DNA of 64,000 nucleotides from Syngnathus acus (lineage: Eukaryota > Chordata > Actinopteri > Syngnathiformes > Syngnathidae), in contig NC_051102.1 in the NCBI RefSeq assembly GCF_901709675.1, positions 9,619,412 through 9,683,411 on the forward strand, written 5' to 3'. Of the stretch, positions 41,501-55,581 are shown piece by piece; the first letter of the stretch is position 1, and each line of letters starts with the position of its first letter. The notes under the pieces were generated by a model. It was not told the DNA's origin. It did not search any database and saw only the letters and a program-made list of their open reading frames with translations. A program made the translations under genes and the position numbers.

Positions 41501-44500
41501 TTTTTTTTTTCTCTCTTCCACAGTCAACAAGCACAAACCGTGGATAGAAGCTTCTTACCACGGCGTGATCACGGAAAACATGGGTACCGTGCTTCTGGAC
41601 CCTCCGCTTGTTGCTCTTGACAAGGATGCACCAATTCCCTATGCAGGTAGCTACACACACATGAATATTAGAATAATTTTTCCGCCTGGCAACGTGACAG
41701 AGCTCGAATGAGTTAACATGTAACGATGACAGAAGAACATAATTATGAAGCTCATCTGCCGACGAGGCTTTCAGATGTTGATTGGGTTGTCTTATAAGAG
41801 GCAGCCATGCGATTATTGCAGAGCTGACAGTGACTGGAATGAGACGGCGAGCGGCCGGTTCTAATTTGATAAATTATTCGCAGACTCCAAGGCAAACAAA
41901 GAGCCTTTCTGGCAGTCAGCACTTAACTGCTCATTATGGACAAATGGTTTCTATTAATCCCGACGCTGACAACCATGAAAAATGGATATTCAACTTTATA
42001 TTTGTTGGTTTTTTTGGGAACGCCAATGACCTTGATGAGTGTGAAAACGCTTATAAAATTCTCCTCGCGAGCTTTACCGAGCCAATAAAGTCAAATTTAC
42101 AGTAACATTAGACGAGACAGCTTAAGTTAGCGACTGAATAGCAAATGAGAAGCCAATAGGGTTGAAAAGGTGACGAAAGCAGCAGACAAGACGCAAACGA
42201 GCTTTGATTTGATTTTTTTTTTTTTTTCTTGCCCACCCTCGCCTCCACGATTAACGCTTTGTTTGGCGAATAGCAAAAGGTCAACTCTGGTGAGCTATTT
42301 TGCCCGAGAGGAGTTGCTGCAGCTCTGTGCCATCGTTGTTGACTGACTATATTTCTTTCCCTCAATGTGCGCTAACTGAAAGTCTCACAATAGCTACCAA
42401 GGAGACTTAAGAAAAATGCTGGAGCTCCTTCACAATTTATCTTCTTTAAACAATTGTCTACAGCTATGCTAACACTCGGGGCTTTTCTCCTCATGGATTC
42501 ACTGTCTGGCTATGCTTTTATTTCAGGGTGGAGGGGGCGGTCCCCCCCCCTAGCTGTGGCAATGCATAGTTTTGACCCACTAATAACATGTTTAACTACC
42601 GTATTTTCCGGACTATAAGGCGCACCTAAAAACCTAAAATTTTCTCAAAAGCCGACAGTGCGTCTTATTGAAATCAATTATAAGTGGCCCGCTGAAGACT
42701 ATGAATCAAAAAGACAATGGATCATTATTTTTTGATTATAAAGTCATTTGTTGCGTCTGAAGTGGAAATAAAAAAGATAAAATGGAGAATGATTTGATTT
42801 GGATTAAAAATCTGACATGATGCATCAATGGTGCGCCTTTTATGAGGACAAAGTTTTAAAATGGGCCATTCATTGAAGGTGCGCCTTATAGTCCGGTGCG
42901 CCTTATAGTCCGGAAAATACGGTATCTGATTTTGAATTTCCGCGGCACTTGGTGTCAATCCTGGTTTTAGTTTTACTGCAGAGGTGTGTAGCCTGTCCTT
43001 CTGCTTCCTCATTAATTGCATGGAGGCAAGTGACAACAACAGTTACCAACTTGCCATCTCTCAGCCTTCTGTCAGCGCAACCTTTCTTTTGTGCTTCCAA
43101 TCCACACCCTCCGCACTTTTCTTTCTTTCTTTCTTCTCATTGCTTTTTGACTCATGTCTTGTCCTTCCCGCCCCTGCGGCATCACATTTCATTGAAGCTC
43201 CCCACAGTGGCCTCCCCCTTTAAACATGATGTGTCGGGATAAATTGGAATTGCTCCGTGATGCCCGGCCCCTCTATGCCTTTTGAGCAAAAGGTGTGAGG
43301 ATCGAGCAAGCCTTCTCAATCAAATTAGTATGAGGGATGGTTGCAGTGGACTCGAGGTTACCATGAAGCAAATAGTCCGTTTCCTTTTGCCCATTCTTTA
43401 TCTCGGGAGCGCAGTCAACAGGCATAGATTCTCCCCATTCATCATGGTACCAGAATAGCCTGCCGGTGTGCACGACAGTATTTCCTCTGCATAGCGAGGG
43501 AATGGAACTGATGCAGCTGGAGAGAAACAAGAGCGCGCTGGGGAGGAAAATGTGGAATAGACAGATGGATAACGAAATTGTGTGAGCATCATCACAAAAG
43601 AAAAAAACACGGACAGGCATTCCCATGCATAGAATGCAATTTTCTGGGCCAGTCCCCATTTTTCTTTTTGTCCCGCATCAAAACTGTTACCCAGTGTATC
43701 AAAGTGTTTTTTAGGAAGTGCATTCCTGTAAATTGTGTGGGTTTTTTTGCTAATGAAAAAAACAGTCCATATAAAAAGTCTACACACCCCTTTACAGATG
43801 CTAAGATAAATCATTTATATTTTTTTTGGGGCTATTTATGTGATCCATAAACTCAACGGAAGTTTTTTTTTAATGTTTTTGAATGAGCGGCACTTTAAAT
43901 GGTGGCAGGTGTGTGCTGAATCATGAGTTTGAAGGGAATCGGCTCATTCGGAACACAACCGCAGCCGAGTTACAAGATTATGTGCTCACTTTAGTTTTTT
44001 TATTCCCCCTCTCAAAGATGAAATACAAAAATTAATTGCAATGTGCGGGTTATCATTTAAATGCTTGACATTTTCTGATGAAGCCAGCAAAATTCATACT
44101 TTAATTTAGCCATGTGATTTTTAACCACCGTTATTGAGATTTTGCGATTTAATTTTGCATTTGGTCTATTAAAAGAAATCAAGTGTCTCATCTTGTTGTG
44201 ACTTTTCATTGCTCCCAAAACAGAAAGGTCAAATGTGTTGTGTCATAAAAATACATGTGATGGATATTTGTAGATAAAGATAAAACCACCACCTTTTTAT
44301 CTACTCAAAAATTAGATTTGATTCCATCAACGAACAGTGTCTGATTGTATCTATGCTTTCAAAATCTACAGAAAACTCTGTAGTATTGCTCATTGATCGC
44401 TTTGACAGACAACAACAAAAAGAAAGACTTGCTCTAGTCTCGGAAAAATAGACAGCCCGAAGTAATCGATCGGAAAACACTACGCGCGGCGCAGGTGAAT

Positions 44501-47500
44501 TCACTACCGCTGAAAGACGAGACCAAGTATTAGCGATAATGGGAGTCTGGAAGCAAAGGGCAGGAAGCTGGAGCTTCTGTCTAGATCACATTTGTGATCA
44601 TAGCTCCATCTTAAGGCCTCCAAAAATTGATTTGTTTCATTTGTTTCAAGCCCACGTTTCGTGTATTATTGAATAATGTCTATCGCCCCTTGTGGTCAGA
44701 GAGCTTGTTGCGTCTTTTTCACCTTCAAATTTACTATCATTTATCCTCAGGGTCACCTCCAGAAGATGATTGCAATACGAATTGTTAACCCGTTACAGAC
44801 AGAGTGGACAGGAAGGGTTAGACTAACTTCATTTTTTGGCATTGTAACATGGCGCTGGCTCGTGTGACATTATGAAAGCAGCACGGCGTCTGTAGTGGTC
44901 CATTAACGTCTCCGCTGGATACTTTTGCAGCCGCAGCGCTGCGAGTGCAGGCCTGTTTTGACCACACGCTCGCACGCCATTACAAACGCACAGCAAAAGC
45001 CTTTGAGGAAAAGATGGAAGTTCACAAGTCGAAGGGAGTTTCGAAACAAGGAGAAAAGTTCAAACAAAATTTTCCAGACAGAATCTCATTATTTTTATCA
45101 CTTTGTTAACTCTGCACTTATTGTTTTATATCGGAATCACTGTATGTAAAAAAAAAAAAAAAACTCAGGAGATAAGATTGTAAAAAAAATAATTTTTATG
45201 AAATCACTTGAGGGAAACCGTAACATTTTACCTCTAAATGTTAATTGAGTTTAAACCTCCCCCAATGAAATGTCAGCGAGAAGCACATTTACCTCAGAGG
45301 TGATATGCCTTATTTCAACATTCCATTGACAAATGAATTGATTCAAGAGCTTAAAGACGATTCTAAATCCTCTCAGTGTACAATCGAAGGATTACGTTTG
45401 CTGTCAACAGAATCACTGGTGTCCTTTCAAGCGATAACACACAACAACAAAAGACTCCAACCTGGAGCCACAAGTGTTTGCCTGCAAACAACGTGAGCTT
45501 CATTTGTTGAAATGTCACGCGGCGCCGAACTGCCTCACTATCACATCGCGCGCATCATTAACCTAACTACGACGGTTTGCGGGAGCCCAACGAACGGGAA
45601 ACCACGATTTATGCTTCTCCTCATTTTTACACCACCCGAGATACGGATGAGTCATCGGGAGCATCACAACTAGGCTCCTTCTTTCCCTGAATTGTATTTT
45701 TTTTAACTTAGCAAAAAGCTTTCAACGCTAGTCTATATTTAGATGATTGTGATGTGAAAGAACGTGAGAGCCTCTGACCTCAACAACAACAACAACAAGC
45801 ACCTTGGGGATGGGCGAGACAGAAAATGTAAGCCTCTCTCTGGCAGGTTCAACATCACCGACGTGAACCCTGACTTCATAAAATATTTTCTAGATGAGCG
45901 GGCACAAATGTACTCGCACTTGAAAATTGTGTGGAGTGGAAGGTGAAGCGGAAATGATTTGGCTGGGGAAAGTGCTTTTCTTGGCGCAAAATGAATTCTG
46001 GAAGAACTCCCCCCTTAAATTGAAAATGCTTAATGAATTGCGCTGTGAAAAGTAGCTGAAGCTAATCCAGTCGTTTTGTGAATTCTCCAGTGTTTCGCAG
46101 AGACTTGATGGGGCCTCTGTATCTTGACAGGCTAATTAGACGCCAATTTGCATATCTTCCTTGTACCATTTTCCTTGTTCATGTGAGCATGAAATAGGAT
46201 AATCTGCCTTTTGAACCTTTGTAGCACATCACACTAACGTCAGCAGGGAAAACAGGTGAGCTGTGACGTGAGCCCTCGGGCACTACGATGTCCGTTTCAG
46301 TCGACAGTAGAGGGCGTTGCAAGCGGAAAATGTCACCCTCTCAGGATAATCCAGAGTTAGCCACCCGCATTTCAAACAACGCGATCAATGTCAGAATAGA
46401 AGCGGTCGAGTCAATATGATAAAACATGGTGATTTAATTTTTGGGGGGGAAAGTACGCGGCCATTTCCCCCTCTGACTCATGTCTTAGTGTTACCTTTCA
46501 AGGTGAAAAAACCCAACAGTAATGCTTCAGATGGCGAGACCTTGAGATTAAGATCGCTTTTGCCAGAAAACGAGATGGAGAGATAGAGAGGGAAAGCCGA
46601 GATAAATGAGGACAGAGCAAAAGGTCCATTGAAGTAGTCTACAATTCATAGCATGCATGTGTTTTATTTAGCTGGAATTGGTTGAGGGAAGCATGAGTTT
46701 ATATTTTTTTTATTTTTTTTTATTTTTTATTTTGTATGTTTGCATTAGGAAGGGAGCAGCTATCCGAATAAGTTGTAAAATGACAATAAAGGACATTCTA
46801 TTCCATTCATATATATATATATAATTAATTATATAATATATATTAATATATTTCAAGGTATGTGTATTGGTATGTTTTGTTTATCAAAAAAAGGTTGGTA
46901 TCAGTACAGATACGATATCGGTACTATTTTGTATGAGGTTGTAAATTGGTCAACTAATGCAAAACATATTTAGCACAGGTTCTTTGGTTGGCCTTCATTT
47001 TATTCTTTTATTTTTTATTTTTTTTGCCTAATGACATTCCATACCCTCTGCTATTCCCCCTCGCCCCCACTTACCACGAAAAAAGACCCGGGTCTACAAA
47101 AAGGTTGCTAGGCAGCTGGTGGCGTGTTGCTATGATATGAATTATAATCTATCCTCCAGGTCCAATCTTTACTTAATTACTGGTCTGAAACACTAACACG
47201 CTCGGCCCAAGAGGCCGAGTGTATTTTACCGGACGAGGGTCTCCAGGGTCAATTATGGGAGTGTAATGATTGTAATTGGCTAATTTTCAGCACATTACCC
47301 CACTTTATGTCTCATTCGCTAGGCGGTAATTTAGTGAAGGAGTCAAGGCTTGCCTGCCTCGGGGTGACAGATAGCAGCGAGGGTCTGAAACGGGAAACCG
47401 CTTGGGAAATTGGGTGTAGGAATGAGTTGCAGAGACCCCTGATGGGGGGGGGGGGGGGGGTTGAGACGCCAAGACAACAGCCCCATTTTCCATGGCGTGC

Positions 47501-50500
47501 CATTTAATCACCTTTTTCTCCACTGTCCATTTATTTCACGTGAAATAACGTTTGTCACACCGCCCAAGAGTTTGAACAAAAAGGTGGATACAAAAAAGCG
47601 GGCAGAAAGGAAATTTCAAATGATTGACGGAGTAATGGACGAGGGCAGCGAGGCTAAACAGAACAGAGTTGAACGTCCAACTGATGTATACTTTCACACA
47701 CTCTTCCAGCTCTGGAAAATGACACATTGACATTTTTTTTTTTTTTTTTTTTTTAATAGGAAATAGCGGAAACTGAATCTGTGTTTTTCCTCTTGTCAGT
47801 CGGCAGCTATTGATGATAATGATAACACAGTGTAATATTTATTATCGTAATATATTTCGTAGTATTTATGGAGTCAGGCTTAAGTTCAATAACAGGTGGA
47901 TTTTTTTTTTTTTGAAAAGCTAAAAAAATACAGCACATGGTAGAATTTAAGCGTTATAGGCCAAACAATAAATCAAAAACATGATGTGCTGGGAAAAAAA
48001 AAAAAAAATCAGCATCAAAATGATGTGCAGCATAATAAAGCCATCTCTGAGGAAAATTTGCTGTTGACCAATTTTATCACAAACTCCAATCAATGGCATC
48101 GCAGGAGCTGTTTGACTTTCTCATTAATATCATAAGAAATAAAAGCCACGGTTTTTTTTTCCTTATTAAAATAAAAGTCTTCATCTGACACCGATGATTA
48201 AACGTGACGGGGAATGATGGGTGAGACGTTGGAGGATGGTCTACGATGACAACCGTTAACTAGCATGCGGCGATCAATGAAAGATGGCATATTGGTTATT
48301 AAATTGTCCTTACCAGCACACCCAAAGTGTCTTACTCATTAGCTCTTCTTCAGATGTTGCCTCTAAATGTATCTTTTGATAAAGGCTGAATGCAAAAAAG
48401 CGGCATGGCAGCACCCAGCCGTGTCACATGATGGCTTGAAGCTCTCCTTTTATACATTTAATTAAGAGTGTGCGTTTGCATGCATCAAGTCTCCAGCGGT
48501 TCTTAAATGCCACCTTTCATATTTTATCAGCTCCCAAGCTAAACATTAGTCAAGGAGAATTACCTGCCGACATCGCACTGCTAATGGCTGACACGCAATG
48601 CGATTTTCGAAGCAATGGATTTGAACACAAACGGTGGTGGAGCACACGTAGACATATTATGAAATGGAACGTTTTTTCTTCAATGGAGATAATCAGAAAT
48701 GTGCCTTTAGCATCTTAACTCTGTCTGTTTCTCAAAAAGCCATTTAACTGTAAAGGAGGGAGCAACCAGCGCTAAAAGGAAGTGCCTATGAGTGCACGCA
48801 CATGATAAGATGTGAATCATTTGCTTATCGTAGTGAAAATCCCGAGAGAAGAAATGAGAGGACATAATGCGAGATGATTGAAGAGGTGTGCAGTGCCGCT
48901 TACACCTGTTAGTTGTCTCTGGAGTCAACGTTAGCAACTAGAGTACAGTAATAATTTGACGGAACTCCACTCTACAATTACAGCTTCACGAATGGACAAA
49001 ACCACGGAAGTAATGATACGTTGTTTTTACTGGAGAACTTTAGAGTTTGATTTCATTTGTTGAGTGGGGGGTCTGGAATTTATTTATTTTTTTCCCCCAC
49101 TAACTGTTTGTATATCAGCAGACTTCAGCCTCTTTTTATTTTATGGTGGTATCATGGTGATTCTGGAGGAATGGCAAACCTGAGTATGCATCTTAATGTG
49201 CTGGCATGTGCACATCTGTGCAAGGTGTCAGTTTGTCACCCTGAGGTCAAGCGGTTGGTGTAACTACTTCCCCAAATGCAATTAAGAGGTGACCTATGAT
49301 GTGAGCGAGCCCGTTGGGACTGATGAATTGCTCTCCGCAATTCACTCTTTCACTGACAAGACACCCATTGCACTGTCCTTCCGCATAAAAAAAATTAAAT
49401 AAAATATATATATATATATATATATACACATACACATTTTAGGAGTACTTGCAATATGTCATTTTTAAAATAGATACATTGGCTGCTCACAATCCTGTCA
49501 TTTTCATCATTCAACTAATTGGTCCAAAAATGTGTTCATTAGACCTTAACAGTACCATTCATCATTTTTTTGCAAGAGAAAATCTTGGAAGTCTTGAAAG
49601 TGTTGGCTGCATGGCAGCGTCATTAATTATAACTTCATTTGCTGTCGAGAAATAAACAGATCAAAGCGCGAGTCCGGCTTTGGCAAAAAATAAATAAATA
49701 CAGAGCTGCGGCTAAGATAACTTTTGAAATTTCTTATCCTTCAGTCTACTTAATGTCCTCATCATGACCTCGGGAAAACCTTGAGACGAGAGAGAAAATC
49801 CTGTTTAAGCTTGCAGTTGAATGGCTTAGCAGAAAGCCTTCATTTGTTTTCAGTTTTTTTCTCGCACCCTAAAAAAAAGGAGGCTAGAACATAGCGGAGA
49901 TGGTTGTGCTCAAAAGAAACTAGATATTTAAATAAATGTTCATTATGTGAGTAGGCGGATAGAATTACAGATAATCTGAGACTGCGACATACGCTCTAAT
50001 ACAAAAACAACCAAAAAAAAGCTTTGAAAATTTGCACAAATTAATCAGGATTATACCAAGCAAACAAATGACAATTAACCACGTCACCTTCATAACCGAG
50101 ATAAAAATGCGCATGCGTGTTCAGTAGGAGTTTGGTCGTATCTCGACAGTCAGGAGCGAGATGATGTGCCAGTCTGTCATTAATTAAATGCGAAGATGTG
50201 GGCCGAGTGTGAGCTTAGTTGAGGGAATGAAGGAATCAAAGCTTAAGACCGTCTGATACTCTGCTTGGGAAACACACAGGCTTCATCAGTTTAAAGCTTT
50301 TGAAGTATTTGCTTAAAATCAATGGAAATGCACTATAGTATCATGTGAAAGACTTGGGGGAAAAAATTCGATGCAGTACAGAGAAATTGCAATTTGTATT
50401 GGAGGCACCACGACTCAAACATTTCAAATAACTTTACTTTGTTTTCAAAACATTGCCTTCCTCAGTCGTTGTTAAAAAAACAATTACGCAGTAGATATAG

Positions 50501-53500
50501 ATGTATATATATATTTTTTTTTAATTGTCTCTAACATCACTTCGGTGTCATTTCATCACAGCACTGTCGCCAGTCCTGGTGACACAATCACAATCCTGAT
50601 TAGAAGTGATAGTTCACATTGTTAAATTACTAAAAGCTGATTAAGGTGGATGTGTCCCACTGGCGAGGCGCTAATTGGGAAAGTAACTTGTCACTCCAAA
50701 TAAAAAGTCAAGGCTTCATTCCTCCACCAATTTGTTTCAATTATGTTACAAGGTTTCCTGTCCATGGAGGCGATGTCATATTCATTTTGTGCTAATGATA
50801 CACTTTGCTCCGAGCTAGCTTCTGAAACTGAATCTTCCGCGGACGAGCGGCTTTAGAGTGCCTCGTCGTCACATGTTAGTCATTCAAATTTGGCAAGGTT
50901 GTCTTCTCTGTGATGTGTTAAATATCAAAATATTTATTTTCACTTTACTTTGGGTCTTTTTGTGTGTGGATTTTTTTTTTTTTTAATTGAATCCAAATGT
51001 GTTGTCCTTACACTTATAAAAGCTACTTGAGAAGACACCCCTTGGCACTCTATAAGAAAAAACTATAGTGGGAAAAGGACTTAATGACATTGTTAAAATT
51101 TCCATCTAGATTTTACAGGCAACCTCTTAAAACTTTACCTTGGTCTCATGTTGAATTGAGTTTTCTTAGACACTAATTAATTTTGCCCACATCTACTTTG
51201 TTAAAAATGTTCAATTGAAACTTTAAGATGCTTGCCGTAAGGTCAGTTCACATTTATTTGAAATACCTACTCACTCATTGACAGCTAGACATTTTCTGTC
51301 ACTGCGACATTTATTGTCATTAGCCTTATTGTCACGGCCTCTTTCCTTTAGCCGTGAACCCAAACGATAGCGTTATTATGTTGACTTTAAAAAGCGAGCC
51401 TTTACCTTCCGCCATGCCGGCCCAAAGATTAGACTTGGCTTTCATCCATAAATTACGAGCGAGTGAATTTGAAGTGCTCCCTTAGGGGTGGAGTGCTGAG
51501 AAACAAGCTAAGTGGCAAGAAATGAAATAGATGCGTAAGGGGGGGGGTATGCATATGTACGTTTGCTGACACAGTCAAAATAAGAAGAGACGAAATCTGG
51601 ACCATTTACATATCCAGCCGTGCATTTGCCACTTCCTCAGTCCTCTGCCTAACTCAATTGCATTCCACTGTAAAATTGAATCCAGAAATATTTGCTACAA
51701 TGGATGGAGCGGAAAATGGATTTGCATCCATCCACAAAGTGTGACCTGGAAATAACTTTTCACCGCTATCCACAAACTTGGTCACGTTGTTGTTTGTGGT
51801 ATTTTTAAGAGAAATGTTTTCCCCCTAAATTCGCTTATTGGTCGTCTCGCACGTGTAAACATTACAACCTGCTCGCAAACTCAACTCGGAGGAGCAAATG
51901 AGGAATAAACATCCTTTAAAAATGGCCATGAACACTGCAAAACCTCAGCTCGAGAGAATGCTATCTTAACCCGCTGGGGGTGTTTTTTAAAATCTAATCA
52001 GGTTGAAAGAAATTCAGTAAGGAAATAGTGGTATACACCAGCACTTGTTAATTCTGCGTTTGTGGAAGATGAATTACCGTATTTTCCGCACTATAAGGCG
52101 CACCTAAAAACCTCAAATTTCCTCAAAAGCCAACAGTGCCCCTTATAATCCGGTGCGCCTTATATATGGACCAATACTGAGCCACTACGGCATGTCCAAA
52201 TATATGGATAAAGTTTTAAAATGGGCCATTCATTGAAGGTGCGCCTTATAATCCGGTGCGCCTTATAGTGCGAAAAATACGGTAAGCATAAAAAGCCACT
52301 TGTTTCTCTCCATCTCAGGGAGGCGGCCATTTTGAAAATGACATCAGAGTGGCTAACAACTCAATTGGGGGGGGAGGCTGTAACGAATGAATGACATTTC
52401 CATATTAGATGTGTTCTTGATTCATCTCTTCACTTTGATATTTTTATATCTCATCAAGTCCACCCCTTTCATTTATTTTGTCGATACGGCCTTGACCAGA
52501 GTGTCTCGTTTCATTGTGATATCTAAGCCTTGCTCGGAGGGCAGTTCTGCTTTCACCGATTGACTCCAACAGATTAGATATGATCGACAAAGGTCAAGGT
52601 TACAATAAGATTGAAGTCATTTGTTGCGTATGACACTAAAAGAAACATGAGTCGCTATCGTCAAGTAATTACTGGCTTAATAAAAAAAAAAAAAAAAAAC
52701 ACTCTTCCATGTTTTTGCTTGTCTTTTTAGGGGAAATTTGTGCCTTTAAGATTTATGGCCAGGACATTCCTTTCGAGGCAGTGGTGTTGAATCGCACCTC
52801 AGGAGAAGGCGTACTGAGAGCCAGTGGCCCTGTGGACTGCGAGAGCCAGAAGGAATACACATTCATTATCCAAGCCTATGACTGCGGCGCTGGACCCGGT
52901 GGGGCCGACTGGAAGAAATCCCACAAGTGAGTGCGGCATGAGCATTTTTTTCAGCCCTCATGTTATTTCATCAAAGTATTTGAGCAATTTTGTCCGTTTA
53001 ATCAACGTCAGACACTTCAAATTGTTTCCCACTGACTCAAAGCCACAAAATCCTACATGACAAAATAATTGCAAATGTAATTTACAAGATCTACTTGACA
53101 TGAATTGAGAGAATGTGAAAATGGTATAATTTTCTAGTTGGAATAATCATTTGTGTATGACGGCTTTGCGGGCGCCTTTGTTTTGCCGTCACCGATTCAT
53201 TTTGCCGCACAATGGAAATGCACTTATAACAAAGGCGATTATTCAAGCTGTCTTGTAGCGCTAATGCTCTCTCGCTTGGAATGAGTCACGTGTGTAACAA
53301 CTGAGGTGAGATATAAGACAAAAGCTTGACTAGAACATGAATAATACTTTTGCATCAGAGCTACTAAGACAGCGACACAAATGATTTCCGGAGAGCCTGT
53401 CAAATGCACAAAAGCTTTCACACAAAAAAAATCCGGATTTAAACGAGTGAGACACAGCCGCAACTTTCTGGTGTAGAACTAAAATTCTTTTTCGTTCGGG

Positions 53501-55534
53501 TCAGCAGTAGTCACTCCCGTTCTGGAAGTAGCCTGGTGCTATGGCTTTGAAAACGTAATGTGGTTACCAGTTAAGCTAACAGTTAGCCTCACTTCTTACC
53601 TTTTTTCTTCTATTGCAAATCTTTCTATGTTTCCCGGCAGCAGTGGCGGAGCTAGAAGGGGGGTTGCACGGGCACCCTGAAATATGCTTTGCCCTGCCCC
53701 AAGAGCCATACCAGATTAATTTAATTTACATTTTTTATTTTATTTTATTTATTTTTATTTTGTTATTTTTTTATTTATCATATTTATTCATTTAATAACA
53801 CCAGACTTTTGGATCGTTTCAGATTTTTTCCCTTGAATTTTGTTCCCCCACATCCCATCTCCCCAATTTTTTAAATTGATGTTTTCTTCTTAATAGATTG
53901 ACTCAAATCATCTATTCTGGAATGTATACCTCCACGATAAATGATAACAATATGTACTTATGCTTGCGATGATAATATTTCCTTGTACCGGCGGCGGCGG
54001 CGCAGCCTTTCTGGATCTGTCCTCCTTTTCATCGAGCGCCGTCACTTCAGGCGTGCTGACGACGTCGGTTGACAGGATTGCGTGCCCGCCCGTGTACGTC
54101 GGAGAGCGTGCAGGCGTTGGTTGTGATTGACAGTGACATACATGGCGTCTGGCATTGACGGTATCAAATCAAAGCCGCTGCCGCTTCACTCATACAAGCA
54201 GTGCAAATTTGAATGCTTGGTATTGAAGGTACGAAGAGACGGCGAGGTAAAGGGAAATTTATGAGCTCGGGGAGCTCTGGGATGAATTTCTCCGGTGGAA
54301 GATGAATGGCGCGCCACGTCCGTTTGTGTGTGTGTGTACGTGTCCTTATCACGGCATGACATTCTAAATAGGCCTCATTAAGCTAATGTCATTAATTTGC
54401 CAGATGTGCGTCCTCAGACACAAGTTACAGGGAAGGTCACGGAAAAAGCAAACTTGTGTGAATCATTGCTTCCCTTTTAAATTCTGCGAAGCAAATTTCA
54501 TCGCAGGTGCTCGAGAGAAGTGGGCGGCTTTCTATTTTTAGGACTGTATTCTCCTATAAATGCCCCCTCTGTCTTCATTGGCTGTTCTTAAGATAGACCA
54601 CAAAAAAGGTTTTAATTAAGTTTGATCACCACTAATGGATTCCTCGGTTCCCGTTTTCTTCATCCATCTTTTTGCATCTTGTCTCTGCTGCCCGTTCTCT
54701 CCATCAATCACTTCCAAACTACATGTCCCTCCCTGATGTTTCTCATCCATGCATTTCATGCTTTCTCCCAGGGCCGTGGTGCACGTCCAGGTGGATGACG
54801 TCAATGAGTTTTGCCCCGTGTTTCGGGAGCCTCTGTACAAAGCGGCAGTAACCGAAGGCAAGATCTATGACAGCATTTTGCAGGTATTTTGCTCACGCTA
54901 CACGACGCCTGTGGTTGAACTGCAATGGCTAGAACTTTAAAGTCAGCACATATAGTTACTATATATACACACAATCTAGAAGGGGGGGGCGGGGGAACTG
55001 CCCCCCCCCCTTCAAATATTATCTGACCAGGTGCAAGGTCAGATATTTACAATATGTACCGTATTTTCCGCACTATAAGGTGCACCGCATTATAAGGCGC
55101 ACCTTCAATGAATGGCCCATTTTAAAACTTTTATATACATTTAGCCCGCAGGCCGGACTTTGGACACGCTTGCTGTAGTGGCTCAATATTGGTCCATATA
55201 TAAGGCGCACCTGATTATAAGGCGCAATGTCGGCTTTTGAGAAAATTTGATGTTTTTAGGTGCGCCTTATAGTGCGGAAAATACGGTAAATTGACTTTTA
55301 GGAGTTCCATTTCGCTCGATCTACTGTAGGAAACATTTTGTGATATCCCCATGGCCCCCCCCAAAGAAAAAAAAATCCTAGTTCCGCCACTGCTCGGTAG
55401 CCAGCAGCTGAAGTGTATTTTGTGCTGTCACAGGTGGAGGCTTGGGACCAGGACTGTTCTCCACAGTACAGTCAGATCTGCAACTATGAAATTGTCACTC
55501 CAGGCACGCCATTTGCCATCGACCGCAATGGTGA

Positions 55535-55581
<47 letters not shown>

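Larger units (their letters stand above)
20635..41523. other. clstn2: clstn2 intron 1 (20.9 kb)
   Basis: Non-coding. It holds a SINE-like element, MITE copies, an hAT-type element, microsatellites and a tandem duplication, each listed separately. Between them are long repeat-poor AT-rich stretches (for example 23.0-25.6, 26.2-30.0 and 37.2-40.8 kb) with homeodomain-type words, which could hold enhancers. No further exon or RNA gene was recognised. Confidence 0.8.
41647..52730. other. clstn2: clstn2 intron 2 (11.1 kb)
   Basis: Non-coding. It holds MITE copies at 42597 and 52075, AT microsatellites at 46808-46850 and 49404-49426 and a run of 17 G at 47444-47460. Long repeat-poor stretches with TAATTA and octamer-like words lie around 46.1 and 47.2 kb. 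The overlapping open frames at 43.3-43.8 kb show no domain. Confidence 0.75.

Noticed and set aside
42725-43039. 104-codon minus-strand open frame
   Set aside because: Most of it lies inside MITE copy 3 and its flank; no transposase or other domain.
43273-43814. Two overlapping 128- and 138-codon open frames in clstn2 intron 2
   Set aside because: Low-complexity Ser/Phe-rich translations in two frames of the same strand, with no domain, exon signals or repeat-family match that I recognise.
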